A stretch of DNA of 64,000 nt, taken from the NCBI RefSeq assembly GCF_041080815.1, contig NZ_CP160205.1, forward strand, positions 806,001 through 870,000. The letters are read 5' to 3'. Every line of letters starts with the position of its first letter. The stretch's first letter is position 1. A program made the translations under genes and the position numbers. The stretch is from Mucilaginibacter yixingensis (GTDB lineage: Bacteria > Bacteroidota > Bacteroidia > Sphingobacteriales > Sphingobacteriaceae). The notes under the pieces are model-generated. The model was not told where the DNA came from. It made no database searches and saw only the letters and a program-made list of their open reading frames with translations. Shown here piece after piece: positions 25,494-32,927 of the stretch.

Positions 25494-26036
25494 TTATTTT
25501 ACTTCTGATATTAACAAAATCTTGTCCTCTCCATCCGTCTCTTTCCAACTTACCACCACTTTTTGCGAGGCGATTGAGTCTACTTCGATACCGGTATAAT
25601 CTGCCGATATCGGGATGTGGCGCGAGTAACGGCGGTCTACCAGCGTCAGGTATTCCATCTTCTCCGGTCTGCCGAAGGCGAGCATGGCATCCATGGCGGC
25701 GCGCACGGTGCGGCCGGTCCACAGTACGTCATCCATCAGGATTACGTTTTTGCCTTCCACAATAAAATCAATACGGGTTTGATTGGGCACCAGCTGATCA
25801 CGGCGACGGAAATCATCGCGATAGAAGGTGATATCCAGGTCGCCCTGCAAAATGGTTTTATCGGGTAAAATGGCGCGCAGTTCTTCAGCAATGCGTTTGG
25901 CCAGATAAATGCCACGCGGTTGAATGCCTATGAGTACGGTGTTAGAAAAGTCGTTATGGTTTTCAATTAACTGACGACACAGGCGCTGTATGGTGATCTG
26001 AAATTTCGGTCCGTCGAGCAATATGGAGTTCAGCAT
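25494..26036 (-). CDS. pyrR: PyrR bifunctional regulator/uracil phosphoribosyltransferase
   Basis: A 180-aa type I phosphoribosyltransferase. The PRPP-binding loop is VILMDDVLWTGRTVRAAMDA (about residues 94-113). In Bacillus PyrR binds pyr mRNA to cause attenuation and also makes UMP from uracil. Here the promoter box lies only about 18 nt upstream, leaving no room for a leader attenuator in front of pyrR itself. Any RNA control would have to act between pyrR and pyrB, a space now filled by another gene and repeats. UPRT activity is the safer call. Confidence 0.94.
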   Translation of the reverse strand: MLNSILLDGPKFQITIQRLCRQLIENHNDFSNTVLIGIQPRGIYLAKRIAEELRAILPDKTILQGDLDITFYRDDFRRRDQLVPNQTRIDFIVEGKNVILMDDVLWTGRTVRAAMDAMLAFGRPEKMEYLTLVDRRYSRHIPISADYTGIEVDSIASQKVVVSWKETDGEDKILLISEVK

Positions 26037-26053
26037 CGTAGGGTTGATTTGGG

Positions 26054-26061
26054 CAAAGGTA
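26054..26061 (-). promoter_or_regulatory. -7 box of pyrR
   Basis: TACCTTTG on the minus strand, ending 17 nt before the pyrR ATG. The transcript would have a leader of roughly 10 nt. Confidence 0.6.
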
Positions 26062-26220
26062 GTGATTTTGGTGATTAGTTAATGACAGATTAGCGATTAG
26101 TTGATTGTTCGGTGCATGGCTTTTACTCTTAATTGTACTTAATATTTTAATATAAGCTTTAAAATGAATTTGTTAGCTAAGCAGACTTGGCTTATTTTTA
26201 CGTACCCCTAATTAGTAAAA

Positions 26221-26772
26221 TTGAACAAGATTACCTTAACCCTTATCACCGCCGTGGGCGTGCTGGCTGCTGCTTGCAAAGGCATGGATGCGGTTGACTT
26301 TGCCCACCTGGCAGATGAGCAGCCGATAAAAACTATTGTCCCCGTAAATCCCAATAACGGCTTCATTACCTTCAAGGCTGGCAACGCTACTGTTAATATT
26401 GATCTGGCCCAGGGCCTGCGCAGTGCCGATGTGCGGCCACGTACGCTTGATATCGCTGGGACGGCAAAAAATGGCGGCAACCCTAAATTTACCTTTCATG
26501 CCGAAGAAAGCATAATTGGCTTTGTGCAGGGCGTTAACATTGGCAACAATAACGCTACTTATCCCGCTGATTATATTGAATATACAGATGCCTCGGGAGT
26601 GGTCTATTCCTCACGGTATGTGAATGATGATCCGTTTTATGTTTATTTCTCCAGCATAGCCTACATACAAGGCGGTACCCTAAACGGCAGTTTTAGCGGC
26701 AAGTTACAGAGCGCGACGGGCGCGCAGCTAAATGTTAAAGAGGGCGTGTTTTCTGTAGTGTTTAGTAATTGA
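26221..26772 (+). CDS. hypothetical lipoprotein, TTG start
   Basis: A 183-aa exported protein read from a TTG codon. The N-terminus NKITLTLITAVGVLAAAC is a lipoprotein signal with the lipobox LAAAC (Cys19). The mature part is beta-rich and Gly/Asn-rich, with no family I recognise. No in-frame ATG gives the signal peptide, so the TTG start is favoured. It stands alone between the divergent pyrR and the convergent VOC gene. A GAGCCACA hairpin follows its stop by 10 nt. Confidence 0.75.
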   Translation: MNKITLTLITAVGVLAAACKGMDAVDFAHLADEQPIKTIVPVNPNNGFITFKAGNATVNIDLAQGLRSADVRPRTLDIAGTAKNGGNPKFTFHAEESIIGFVQGVNIGNNNATYPADYIEYTDASGVVYSSRYVNDDPFYVYFSSIAYIQGGTLNGSFSGKLQSATGAQLNVKEGVFSVVFSN

Positions 26773-26781
26773 ATAAAATAC

Positions 26782-26804
26782 GTAGAGCCACATATTTGTG
26801 GCTC
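26782..26804. repeat. 23-nt GTAGAG hairpin, single copy
   Basis: GTA, then an 8-bp stem GAGCCACA / TGTGGCTC around the loop TATT. The identical 23-mer is one arm of the repeat at 55347-55417. It could also act as a terminator for the gene just upstream. Confidence 0.85.
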
Positions 26805-26834
26805 TTATCGTTAGGTTATACTGAAACTCTCAGA

Positions 26835-27242
26835 TTACTTATCATAATTCAACATCCAGTTGATGCCGAATTTGTCTTGCACTGATCCAAACAGGGCATT
26901 CCAGAAAGTGTCTGCTACAGGGGCAAGCACCTGACCGCCTTCTGCCAATTGATTTGCCAGGCGATGAATTTCATCCTCACTGCTACAGCCGATGGCCAGT
27001 TGGATGTTGTTGCCAACAGTTTGGCCTGCAGGGCCGGTCATGTCTGTAGCCATGATCAGCGGCTTGCCGTTAAGGGTAAGCGCCGAATGAAATATTTGAC
27101 CTTTTCCATCTGGCCAGTATTGCTCCATAGGCGAGCCTTCCACTTCATTCAATTCCAGTTCTCCGCCAAAGATGGATTGGTAAAAATTCATGGCTTCGCG
27201 GCATTTGCCAGTAAAACTTACATAAGGACTAAGACTTTCCAT
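26835..27242 (-). CDS. VOC-family protein (PhnB-like)
   Basis: A 135-aa glyoxalase-fold protein (starts MESLSPYVSFTGKCREAMNF). GKCREAMNFYQSIFGGEL and the C-terminal DKFGINWMLN are typical of the PhnB/3-demethylubiquinone-like subgroup of the vicinal oxygen chelate superfamily. Members bind a metal or small aromatic or are resistance-like binders. The usual substrate of this subgroup is unknown, so no reaction is assigned. A strong promoter lies 32-62 nt upstream. Confidence 0.9.
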   Translation of the reverse strand: MESLSPYVSFTGKCREAMNFYQSIFGGELELNEVEGSPMEQYWPDGKGQIFHSALTLNGKPLIMATDMTGPAGQTVGNNIQLAIGCSSEDEIHRLANQLAEGGQVLAPVADTFWNALFGSVQDKFGINWMLNYDK

Positions 27243-27273
27243 ATCTTTTTATTTTTTGTTTATAAGTGATAAA

Positions 27274-27304
27274 CAAACATAGCAATGTAGTGGCGGTTGG
27301 CAAA
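27274..27304 (-). promoter_or_regulatory. promoter of the VOC gene
   Basis: On the minus strand TTTG (27304-27301), 19 nt, then TATGTTTG (27281-27274). This is a near-ideal Bacteroidota promoter. Confidence 0.75.
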
Positions 27305-27391
27305 GGGGTATTTGCGGCAATTGTGGGGTAGATGGCGACAGGGGTTTTTATATATTGCCCGATTAAGCGTCTCCGCTTGATCCGTAATGTA

Positions 27392-27712
27392 TTAATTCTT
27401 ACATCTACAATGCTTGCCGCCAAGCAGGTTTTCGGGACGGTTAGTAGAAGGGGAACCTTTTAAATAGATAACGCAAATGCTGTCGCCTATTTGGTTGTTA
27501 TCGGTTATTAATGAATTGCCCTCATAATATGTTCCATTTATCATAAAGCGATATTTAAACTCAGCTTTATGATAGCGAACTCTTATAGAGTTATTTATTA
27601 TTATTGCATTAACACATGTACCATAGTAGCGCAATAACAAATTCTCGATAAATGGTTTTATGAGATAGATGACTATGCCGACAATTAAAATAAAGGGAAG
27701 AAATTTCTTCAT
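27392..27712 (-). CDS. hypothetical membrane-anchored protein (DUF3592-like pattern)
   Basis: A 106-aa protein with one N-terminal membrane segment (FLPFILIVGIVIYLIKPFI). The soluble part reads YHKAEFKYRFMINGTYYEGN then GDSICVIYLKGSPSTNRPEN. This V/I-NG-x-x-Y-x-G...GD...VxYL...P pattern recalls DUF3592-type small domains. It is third in a run of three small membrane proteins on the minus strand. Function is unknown. Confidence 0.72.
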   Translation of the reverse strand: MKKFLPFILIVGIVIYLIKPFIENLLLRYYGTCVNAIIINNSIRVRYHKAEFKYRFMINGTYYEGNSLITDNNQIGDSICVIYLKGSPSTNRPENLLGGKHCRCKN

Positions 27713-27737
27713 TAACTCAATATTAAATTGGTCTTAA

Positions 27738-27911
27738 TTACAACATGTATTTTGCAATTCTTATTATTAGTGAAAGTGCACCAACTAAGAGCAATAGAGT
27801 AGAGTACTTTTTAGCTGACTGCCAGCCCGGGCTATTTGAAAACCTAGTCATCAAGCCGAGAAAAATAACCGCCATGGGGGCAAGAAAGGAAAATATTGTA
27901 TCAAGGTTCAT
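27738..27911 (-). CDS. small membrane protein, 57 aa
   Basis: A short ORF from ATG at 27911 to TAA at 27738 encoding MNLDTIFSFLAPMAVIFLGL, a polar loop (TRFSNSPGWQSAKKYST), then LLLLVGALSLIIRIAKYML. Two clean membrane helices with a positively charged loop make it look like a real small membrane protein. It lies between two other small membrane proteins with gaps of 25 and 88 nt. No family recognised. Confidence 0.6.
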   Translation of the reverse strand: MNLDTIFSFLAPMAVIFLGLMTRFSNSPGWQSAKKYSTLLLLVGALSLIIRIAKYML

Positions 27912-27999
27912 GGTGTAAAAATAGGAAAAGGGGCCATTCTTTACTCAGCAAGATTAGCGCGTTTGGTTTTTTGTCAAGTGGACGGCGGCCAGGTCAATT

Positions 28000-28443
28000 T
28001 TACCGGCAAAAGTTCATATCGCTGACTGATAGGCCTTGTGGTTCCAGGTCAATTACATCCGTTGTTGTATTGCCATTTTTATAATGGTATGTCGATACAT
28101 TTTTCTGCACGTTCACCATTATATAATCGATCACAAAGTTTGGATCATCCCCGCCAGCTGAAAATGTGGCAATACTGTCTTTGATTTTGATGGCGCAGCG
28201 ATCGTTAAATATATAGAGATCTTTGCGATTGCCGCTGTCTAATTTAAGACAAACCAATCTGTAATTACGTCCGCCATAGTCATAGATCTTTGAATTTATT
28301 ACCCGGCCTTTAAAAAACAGATCGCCAAGAATGATTCGTCTTTTCTGTAGCCGTTCTTGTTGTATTTGCCTGGTGATAACTTGAACTGCCAGACCAAATA
28401 GTAAGAAGCAGACCAGTACCAGAGGGATATATTTAGGTTTCAC
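28000..28443 (-). CDS. hypothetical membrane-anchored protein, 147 aa
   Basis: One N-terminal membrane helix (YIPLVLVCFLLFGLAVQVI) then a periplasmic beta-rich domain with FFKGRVINSKIYDYGGRNYR. It resembles in layout, but not clearly in sequence, the 106-aa protein downstream. First of three small membrane proteins on this strand. The three genes look more AT-rich than rpsA or pyrB, which might indicate later acquisition. No function can be assigned. Confidence 0.7.
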   Translation of the reverse strand: MKPKYIPLVLVCFLLFGLAVQVITRQIQQERLQKRRIILGDLFFKGRVINSKIYDYGGRNYRLVCLKLDSGNRKDLYIFNDRCAIKIKDSIATFSAGGDDPNFVIDYIMVNVQKNVSTYHYKNGNTTTDVIDLEPQGLSVSDMNFCR

Positions 28444-28496
28444 TTATCTTATTGAAAAAGTTGCCCAAAGGTATTAACAAAAGTAATTGGTTCCAC

Positions 28497-28528
28497 AAAA
28501 AAAGCCCCAACCTTGCGGCCGGGGCTTT
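28497..28528 (-). terminator. intrinsic terminator of rpsA
   Basis: On the minus strand AAAGCCCC, a 12-nt loop, GGGGCTTT and a T-run. It starts about 27 nt after the rpsA stop. Confidence 0.88.
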
Positions 28529-28554
28529 TAAAAAGGATTTATCTATTTAATGAC

Positions 28555-30486
28555 TTATTTAGTCTCTTTAGATTTTTTCTCAGCGCCTTCCATCTGCTCT
28601 TTCAGTTGGGCCAGTACGCTCAGGTCGCCTAAAGTTGATTTCTCAACAGAATCCTTCACTTTTTTCACCGCGCTAGTAGTAGCTTTTGCTTCTTTTTTGC
28701 GGTTTTCAAAGTCCTGGATACGGGCTTCGTTGCGCAGGTCTTCCCAGATACGTGAGTGAGAGATAACGATGCGTTTTGAATCTTTGTTGAACTCGATGAT
28801 TTTGAATTCAGCAGTTTCGTCAGCTTTCAAAGCTTTACCGTCTTCTTTCACGAGGTGTTTGGTTGGCGCAAAGCCTTCAACACCGTATGGCAGGGCAACG
28901 ATAGCACCTTTGTCGGTCACTTTCAGCACGGTACCTTCATGAACTGAATCTACGTTGAAGATGGTTTCGAAAGTATCCCAAGGGTTTTCTTCCAGCTGTT
29001 TGTGGCCTAAGCTCAGTTTGCGGTTTTCAATATCAAGTTCCAGAACAACAACATCCAGTTTCTCGCCTACTTTCGTAAACTCGTTAGGGTGGTTGATCTT
29101 TTTGCTCCAAGACAGGTCGCTAATGTGAACTAAGCCGTCAATGCCGTCTTCCAGTTCAACAAACACGCCAAAGTTGGTCATGTTTTTAACAGTAGCAACG
29201 TGCTGAGTGCCGATGGCGTATTTGTCGCCAGCGTTCTGCCATGGATCAGGAGTAAGTTGTTTAATACCTAATGACATTTTGCGCTCTTCGCGGTCCAGGG
29301 TCAATACCTGAGCTTCGATCTCGTCGCTAACTTTCAGGAATTCCTGAGGGTTACGCAGGTTTTGAGACCATGACATTTCTGATACGTGGATCAGACCTTC
29401 AACGCCAGGGATGATTTCAAGGAATGCACCGTAATCAGCAACGGTAACAATTTTACCTTTAACGATTGATCCAACCTGGATAGCTTCGTCAAGCGACTGC
29501 CAAGGGTGTGGAGTTAATTGTTTTAAGCCCAGAGCGATACGTTTTTTCTCGTCGTCGAAATCCAGAACAACAACGTTGATCTTTTGATCCAGCGCCAATA
29601 CTTCACGTGGGTGCTCAATACGGCCCCAAGAGATATCAGTAATGTGCAGTAAGCCGTCAACACCACCAAGGTCAATGAATACACCAAAGTCAGTAATGTT
29701 TTTAACGGTACCTTCCAATACCTGGCCTTTTTCAAGTTTGGCCACAATCTCAGTTTTTTGGTTTTCCAAATCGTCTTCGATCAGCACTTTGTGCGATACC
29801 ACTACGTTTTTAAACTCGTGGTTGATCTTAACAACTTTGAATTCCATTGTTTTACCAACGTACACATCGTAATCACGGATTGGTTTGATATCGATTTGTG
29901 AACCTGGTAAGAAGGCTTCAACGCCCATAATATCAACGATCAAACCACCTTTGGTTCTGCTCTTCACAAAGCCGGTGATGATCTCGTCATTTTCAAGAGC
30001 CTGGTTAATGCGCTCCCATGATTTTTGCGTTTTAGCACGTTTGCGAGAAAGTACTAACTGACCGTTAGCATCTTCCTGCGATTCAACGAACACGTCAACC
30101 TGATCGCCGATTTTCAGCTCAGGCATGTCGCGGAACTCAGACAATGATACCATACCATCAGATTTGAAACCGATGTTCAATACCACGTCTTTGTTGTTGA
30201 TGTTTACTACTGTACCAACGATGATTTCTCCCTGGTTAATAGAGCTGAAAGTAACATCATACATCTGCTCCATTTTCTCGCGCTCTGCAGCGCTGTAGTT
30301 GCCAAACTTTTTATCGTCGGCATCCCAGTCAAAATCCTGGTTGTTTTGTGCGATCTGTGATTTGATCTCTTCGATAGATAATGAATCTGCTTCAGACTCA
30401 ATTCTGTCCTCAGTAGCAACATCTGCCGAACCCAGTTCAGCCTCTTTTGCTTTTAATTCGTTTTCTGCTTCTTGTTTTTTTGACAT
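28555..30486 (-). CDS. rpsA: 30S ribosomal protein S1
   Basis: RNA-binding ribosomal protein needed for mRNA recruitment. After an acidic N-terminal extension (EAENELKAKEAELGS and following) come six S1 domains, e.g. GTVVNINNKDVVLNIGFKSD, GTVKNITDFGVFIDLGGVDG and ATVKNMTNFGVFVELEDGID. A longer frame to 30528 exists, but the ATG at 30486 begins MSKKQEAENE and has AAGGAG upstream. The upstream part would include the promoter's -7 box, so it cannot be translated. 643 aa, longer than E. coli S1 (557 aa) because of the terminal extensions. Confidence 0.96.
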   Translation of the reverse strand: MSKKQEAENELKAKEAELGSADVATEDRIESEADSLSIEEIKSQIAQNNQDFDWDADDKKFGNYSAAEREKMEQMYDVTFSSINQGEIIVGTVVNINNKDVVLNIGFKSDGMVSLSEFRDMPELKIGDQVDVFVESQEDANGQLVLSRKRAKTQKSWERINQALENDEIITGFVKSRTKGGLIVDIMGVEAFLPGSQIDIKPIRDYDVYVGKTMEFKVVKINHEFKNVVVSHKVLIEDDLENQKTEIVAKLEKGQVLEGTVKNITDFGVFIDLGGVDGLLHITDISWGRIEHPREVLALDQKINVVVLDFDDEKKRIALGLKQLTPHPWQSLDEAIQVGSIVKGKIVTVADYGAFLEIIPGVEGLIHVSEMSWSQNLRNPQEFLKVSDEIEAQVLTLDREERKMSLGIKQLTPDPWQNAGDKYAIGTQHVATVKNMTNFGVFVELEDGIDGLVHISDLSWSKKINHPNEFTKVGEKLDVVVLELDIENRKLSLGHKQLEENPWDTFETIFNVDSVHEGTVLKVTDKGAIVALPYGVEGFAPTKHLVKEDGKALKADETAEFKIIEFNKDSKRIVISHSRIWEDLRNEARIQDFENRKKEAKATTSAVKKVKDSVEKSTLGDLSVLAQLKEQMEGAEKKSKETK

Positions 30487-30506
30487 TAAAAATTTGTTCT
30501 CCTTTT

Positions 30507-30521
30507 CCCAATTCAATTGGG
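30507..30521. promoter_or_regulatory. 15-nt perfect palindrome in the rpsA leader
   Basis: CCCAATTCAATTGGG, symmetric about one central base, lies between the -7 box (30526-30533) and the AAGGAG (30500-30505) of rpsA. It would be transcribed, so it can be a leader hairpin; as DNA it is also a dyad operator. A role in S1 autoregulation is inference. Confidence 0.55.
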
Positions 30522-30525
30522 ACTG

Positions 30526-30533
30526 CAAAGGTA
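30526..30533 (-). promoter_or_regulatory. -7 box of rpsA
   Basis: TACCTTTG on the minus strand, about 40 nt before the ATG. No TTTG is found at -33, so the upstream element is weak or different. Confidence 0.6.
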
Positions 30534-30589
30534 CAGATAAATATTTGACTAATAAAAGTTATTTTAATGTTAAATGCTGATCTTTAGTG

Positions 30590-30849
30590 ATTTCGGATTT
30601 CGAATGTTCGATTTCGGATTTTGAGGGAGGAAATACACTGTTAGCAAGGCTCGGTTTAGGGTCTTTGCTTTATGTTGTTATTTTGGTCAGCAGAAGGAAT
30701 TTTATGCAACTGTAAGGTATTCAGGGTGGTGCATTACATCGGTAAGATTTCTAATCACCAAAGAAATCAGTTCCGCAAGTTTGTTCGATGGCAAAGTGTA
30801 TGAAATTGTGAGTAAATCCGAAATCGAACATCCGAAATTTGAAATCGGA
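30590..30849. repeat. 260-bp element with TTCGAAAT-word inverted ends (copies d and e)
   Basis: Left end ATTTCGGATTTCGAATGTTC plus GATTTCGGATTTT (30590-30622); right end AAATCCGAAATCGAACATCC plus GAAATTTGAAATCGGA (30814-30849). The ends are inverted copies of each other. The 190-bp interior has only a short reading frame without an ATG (minus strand, ISYTLPSNKLAELISLVIRN). The right end touches the stop codon of the next gene (30851). Together with the rpsA leader this accounts for the whole 364-bp gap. Confidence 0.82.
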
Positions 30850-30850
30850 C

Positions 30851-31513
30851 CTATAGCTTCTCCTCAATCTGCTCAAATATCCCCATAAAATTATCCAACA
30901 GCTCCAGGCGATATTGGGCAATCACCTCGTTCATGCTGGCTTCCTGTTCTGCAGTAAAAGGATGGTGCCAGATGCGCATGCAGATGCGTTTCAAGGCGTA
31001 GGCCACCTGGGCAGTTTCGGTATAGGTTTCTAAATAACGGTGTTTCTTAAAGCCTTCAAAAAAGGTGAGAAAAACATCGGTATTGTGCAATCCGCTAAAT
31101 TCAAGGAACTCGCGGATCACTTCTTCATCGCAATTGTTCAGGTGTTTATAAAACTCGTCGACGCTTATTTTGCCGGTAGTTAGCAACAGGTTATCCAGTA
31201 TGAGCTCAATGGCCACGTGCCCCAGAAAGAATGGTTTAACCGGCGAGCCTTCAATAGCCGGCAGTAACTGCAGTTTAATAGCGCGCGAGTGATGTTCAAA
31301 AAACTCAGAACAGTGATAATGGCGGTCAACCTCCAGGTGTCTGCTCCAGCCGGCAATCAGGCTGTTAATGCGGCTATCGGTATGGACGAGTTTTTCAGGA
31401 TGCAGGATGATAGATTTATCGGCATTCTTGAGCAGGTCGGGCAATGCCGTTCCCAGTATATGGTAACAGTCTGTGCTGGTACGGTCAAAATAATAATGCG
31501 ATAAAAAATTCAT
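30851..31513 (-). CDS. AcpH-like (acyl-carrier-protein phosphodiesterase family) protein
   Basis: A 220-aa all-helical protein. MNFLSHYYFDRT, then GTALPDLLK, and HTDSRINSL mirror the start of AcpH (MNFLAHLHLA..GNLxADF). H..D positions could bind a metal. HD-like members remove phosphopantetheine from ACP, but Bacteroidota homologues are uncharacterised and conservation after residue 60 is weak. Cytoplasmic, no partner genes nearby. The stop codon is directly followed by an inverted repeat. Confidence 0.65.
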   Translation of the reverse strand: MNFLSHYYFDRTSTDCYHILGTALPDLLKNADKSIILHPEKLVHTDSRINSLIAGWSRHLEVDRHYHCSEFFEHHSRAIKLQLLPAIEGSPVKPFFLGHVAIELILDNLLLTTGKISVDEFYKHLNNCDEEVIREFLEFSGLHNTDVFLTFFEGFKKHRYLETYTETAQVAYALKRICMRIWHHPFTAEQEASMNEVIAQYRLELLDNFMGIFEQIEEKL

Positions 31514-31704
31514 ATTCTAGATAGCCCGAGTGCCAATATACTATGAAAATATTAAATAATATGCAATATGGCTGATAGATTTACAACCGGACGACTAAAA
31601 GCCCTTTGTTTGTCATACTTAGCTAACAATTCCATTTTTAATGGTGTATTAATATACATTCCGTTAAAATTTGCGTTCCTTTATACATATAGAAAGGGCT
31701 ACCC

Positions 31705-32802
31705 ATGCGTGGTTTCGGATTTTCAAAATTTGTACCCCGCCAGATAAAACGTGGCGGGTTTGATGAACTACTAAAATTATTTCTTGAATTGCTGAACTAT
31801 ACCGCTGGCGATGCCGGCGAAGCTTTAGCGTGGATGAATGAGCTTGACAAGCAATACAATCTCACTGATGATGAGTATGGCATGGGCGATTTTATTGACG
31901 AGCTGAAGCAAAAAGGCTATCTGAGCGAAGATAATCAGAACGGCCAGTTCAGTATCACCGCAAAAACAGAGCAGAGTATAAGGCAGAGTGCGCTGGAAGA
32001 GATTTTTGGCAAGCTCAAAAAGTCGGGCAAGGGCAATCACCGTTCGCCGCAATCTGGGCAGGGCGATGAAAAAAATGCCGAGCGCCGCGAGTTTGAGTTT
32101 GGCGACAGTCTGGATCAGATAGATATGACGCAGTCTATCCACAACGCCCAGGTTAATCACGGCATCGGTGATTTTATGATGACCGAGCGCGATCTGGAGG
32201 TAGAGGAGATGGACTACAAAACGCTTACCAGCACGGTGCTGATGATCGATATCTCGCACTCTATGATTCTTTACGGCGAAGATCGCATCACCCCGGCCAA
32301 AAAAGTGGCCATGGCGCTGGCGGAACTGATTCGCACCAAATATCCTAAGGATACGCTGGATATTGTGGTGTTTGGTAACGATGCCTGGCCCATCACGTTG
32401 CAAGACTTGCCTTATTTGCAGGTTGGTCCGTACCATACCAATACCTATGCAGGGCTTGAGCTGGCTACAGATCTGTTGCGCCGCCGCAAAACCCACAACA
32501 AGCAAATTTTTATGATAACCGATGGCAAGCCTACTTGCTTAAAAGAGGGCACACGTTATTATAAGAACAGCATCGGGCTGGACCGCAAGGTGGTCAATAA
32601 AACCCTGAATATGGCTGCGCAATGCAAGCGCCTCAAAATACCCATTACCACATTTATGATTGCTAAAGACCCATATCTGCAGCAGTTTGTACGCAAGTTT
32701 ACCGAAACCAACGGCGGCAAAGCGTTCTACAGTTCGCTAAACGGTTTGGGTGAATATATTTTTGAGGATTATATAAAGAACAGACGCAGGACGGTACGTT
32801 GA
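31705..32802 (+). CDS. VWA-domain protein partnered with an AAA ATPase
   Basis: A 365-aa cytoplasmic protein. The N-terminal half is helical and charged; the von Willebrand A domain starts near residue 175 with TVLMIDISHSMILYGEDR, where DISHS is an intact MIDAS metal site, and continues to FMITDGKPT. The next gene on the strand is a MoxR/ChlI-like AAA+ ATPase. Such VWA-ATPase pairs act as chaperone-like machines for metal insertion or complex remodelling. The client is unknown. A palindromic repeat separates the two genes. Confidence 0.9.
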   Translation: MRGFGFSKFVPRQIKRGGFDELLKLFLELLNYTAGDAGEALAWMNELDKQYNLTDDEYGMGDFIDELKQKGYLSEDNQNGQFSITAKTEQSIRQSALEEIFGKLKKSGKGNHRSPQSGQGDEKNAERREFEFGDSLDQIDMTQSIHNAQVNHGIGDFMMTERDLEVEEMDYKTLTSTVLMIDISHSMILYGEDRITPAKKVAMALAELIRTKYPKDTLDIVVFGNDAWPITLQDLPYLQVGPYHTNTYAGLELATDLLRRRKTHNKQIFMITDGKPTCLKEGTRYYKNSIGLDRKVVNKTLNMAAQCKRLKIPITTFMIAKDPYLQQFVRKFTETNGGKAFYSSLNGLGEYIFEDYIKNRRRTVR

Positions 32803-32810
32803 TACAATTA

Positions 32811-32892
32811 TGTCATGCTGAGGAACGAAGCATCTCTGAGAACAGGTCTTTAGATATGCAACAGAGATTCCTCGCTATCGCTCAGAATGACA
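32811..32892. repeat. GTCATGCTGAG palindromic intergenic repeat, second copy
   Basis: TGTCATGCTGAGGAACGAAG on the left; the right end is CTCGCTATCGCTCAGAATGA plus CA. It starts 9 bp after the VWA stop codon and sits inside a likely two-gene operon, so it would be co-transcribed as a hairpin. Confidence 0.9.
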
Positions 32893-32927
32893 TTGTTGGA
32901 GAACCAATGACTAATGACAATTGACTA

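Noticed and set aside
25452..26036. PyrR-type attenuator in front of pyrR
   Set aside because: The promoter box is about 18 nt from the ATG, leaving no leader for an attenuator.
30623..30813. Degenerate gene inside the 260-bp inverted-repeat element
   Set aside because: Only a frame of about 35 codons without ATG; I could not match it to the four-helix-bundle family or any other, so it is not listed as a pseudogene.
31825..32505. 226-aa open frame on the minus strand
   Set aside because: Antisense to the VWA gene with its intact MIDAS site. Repetitive His/Arg/Leu composition is typical of a shadow frame.
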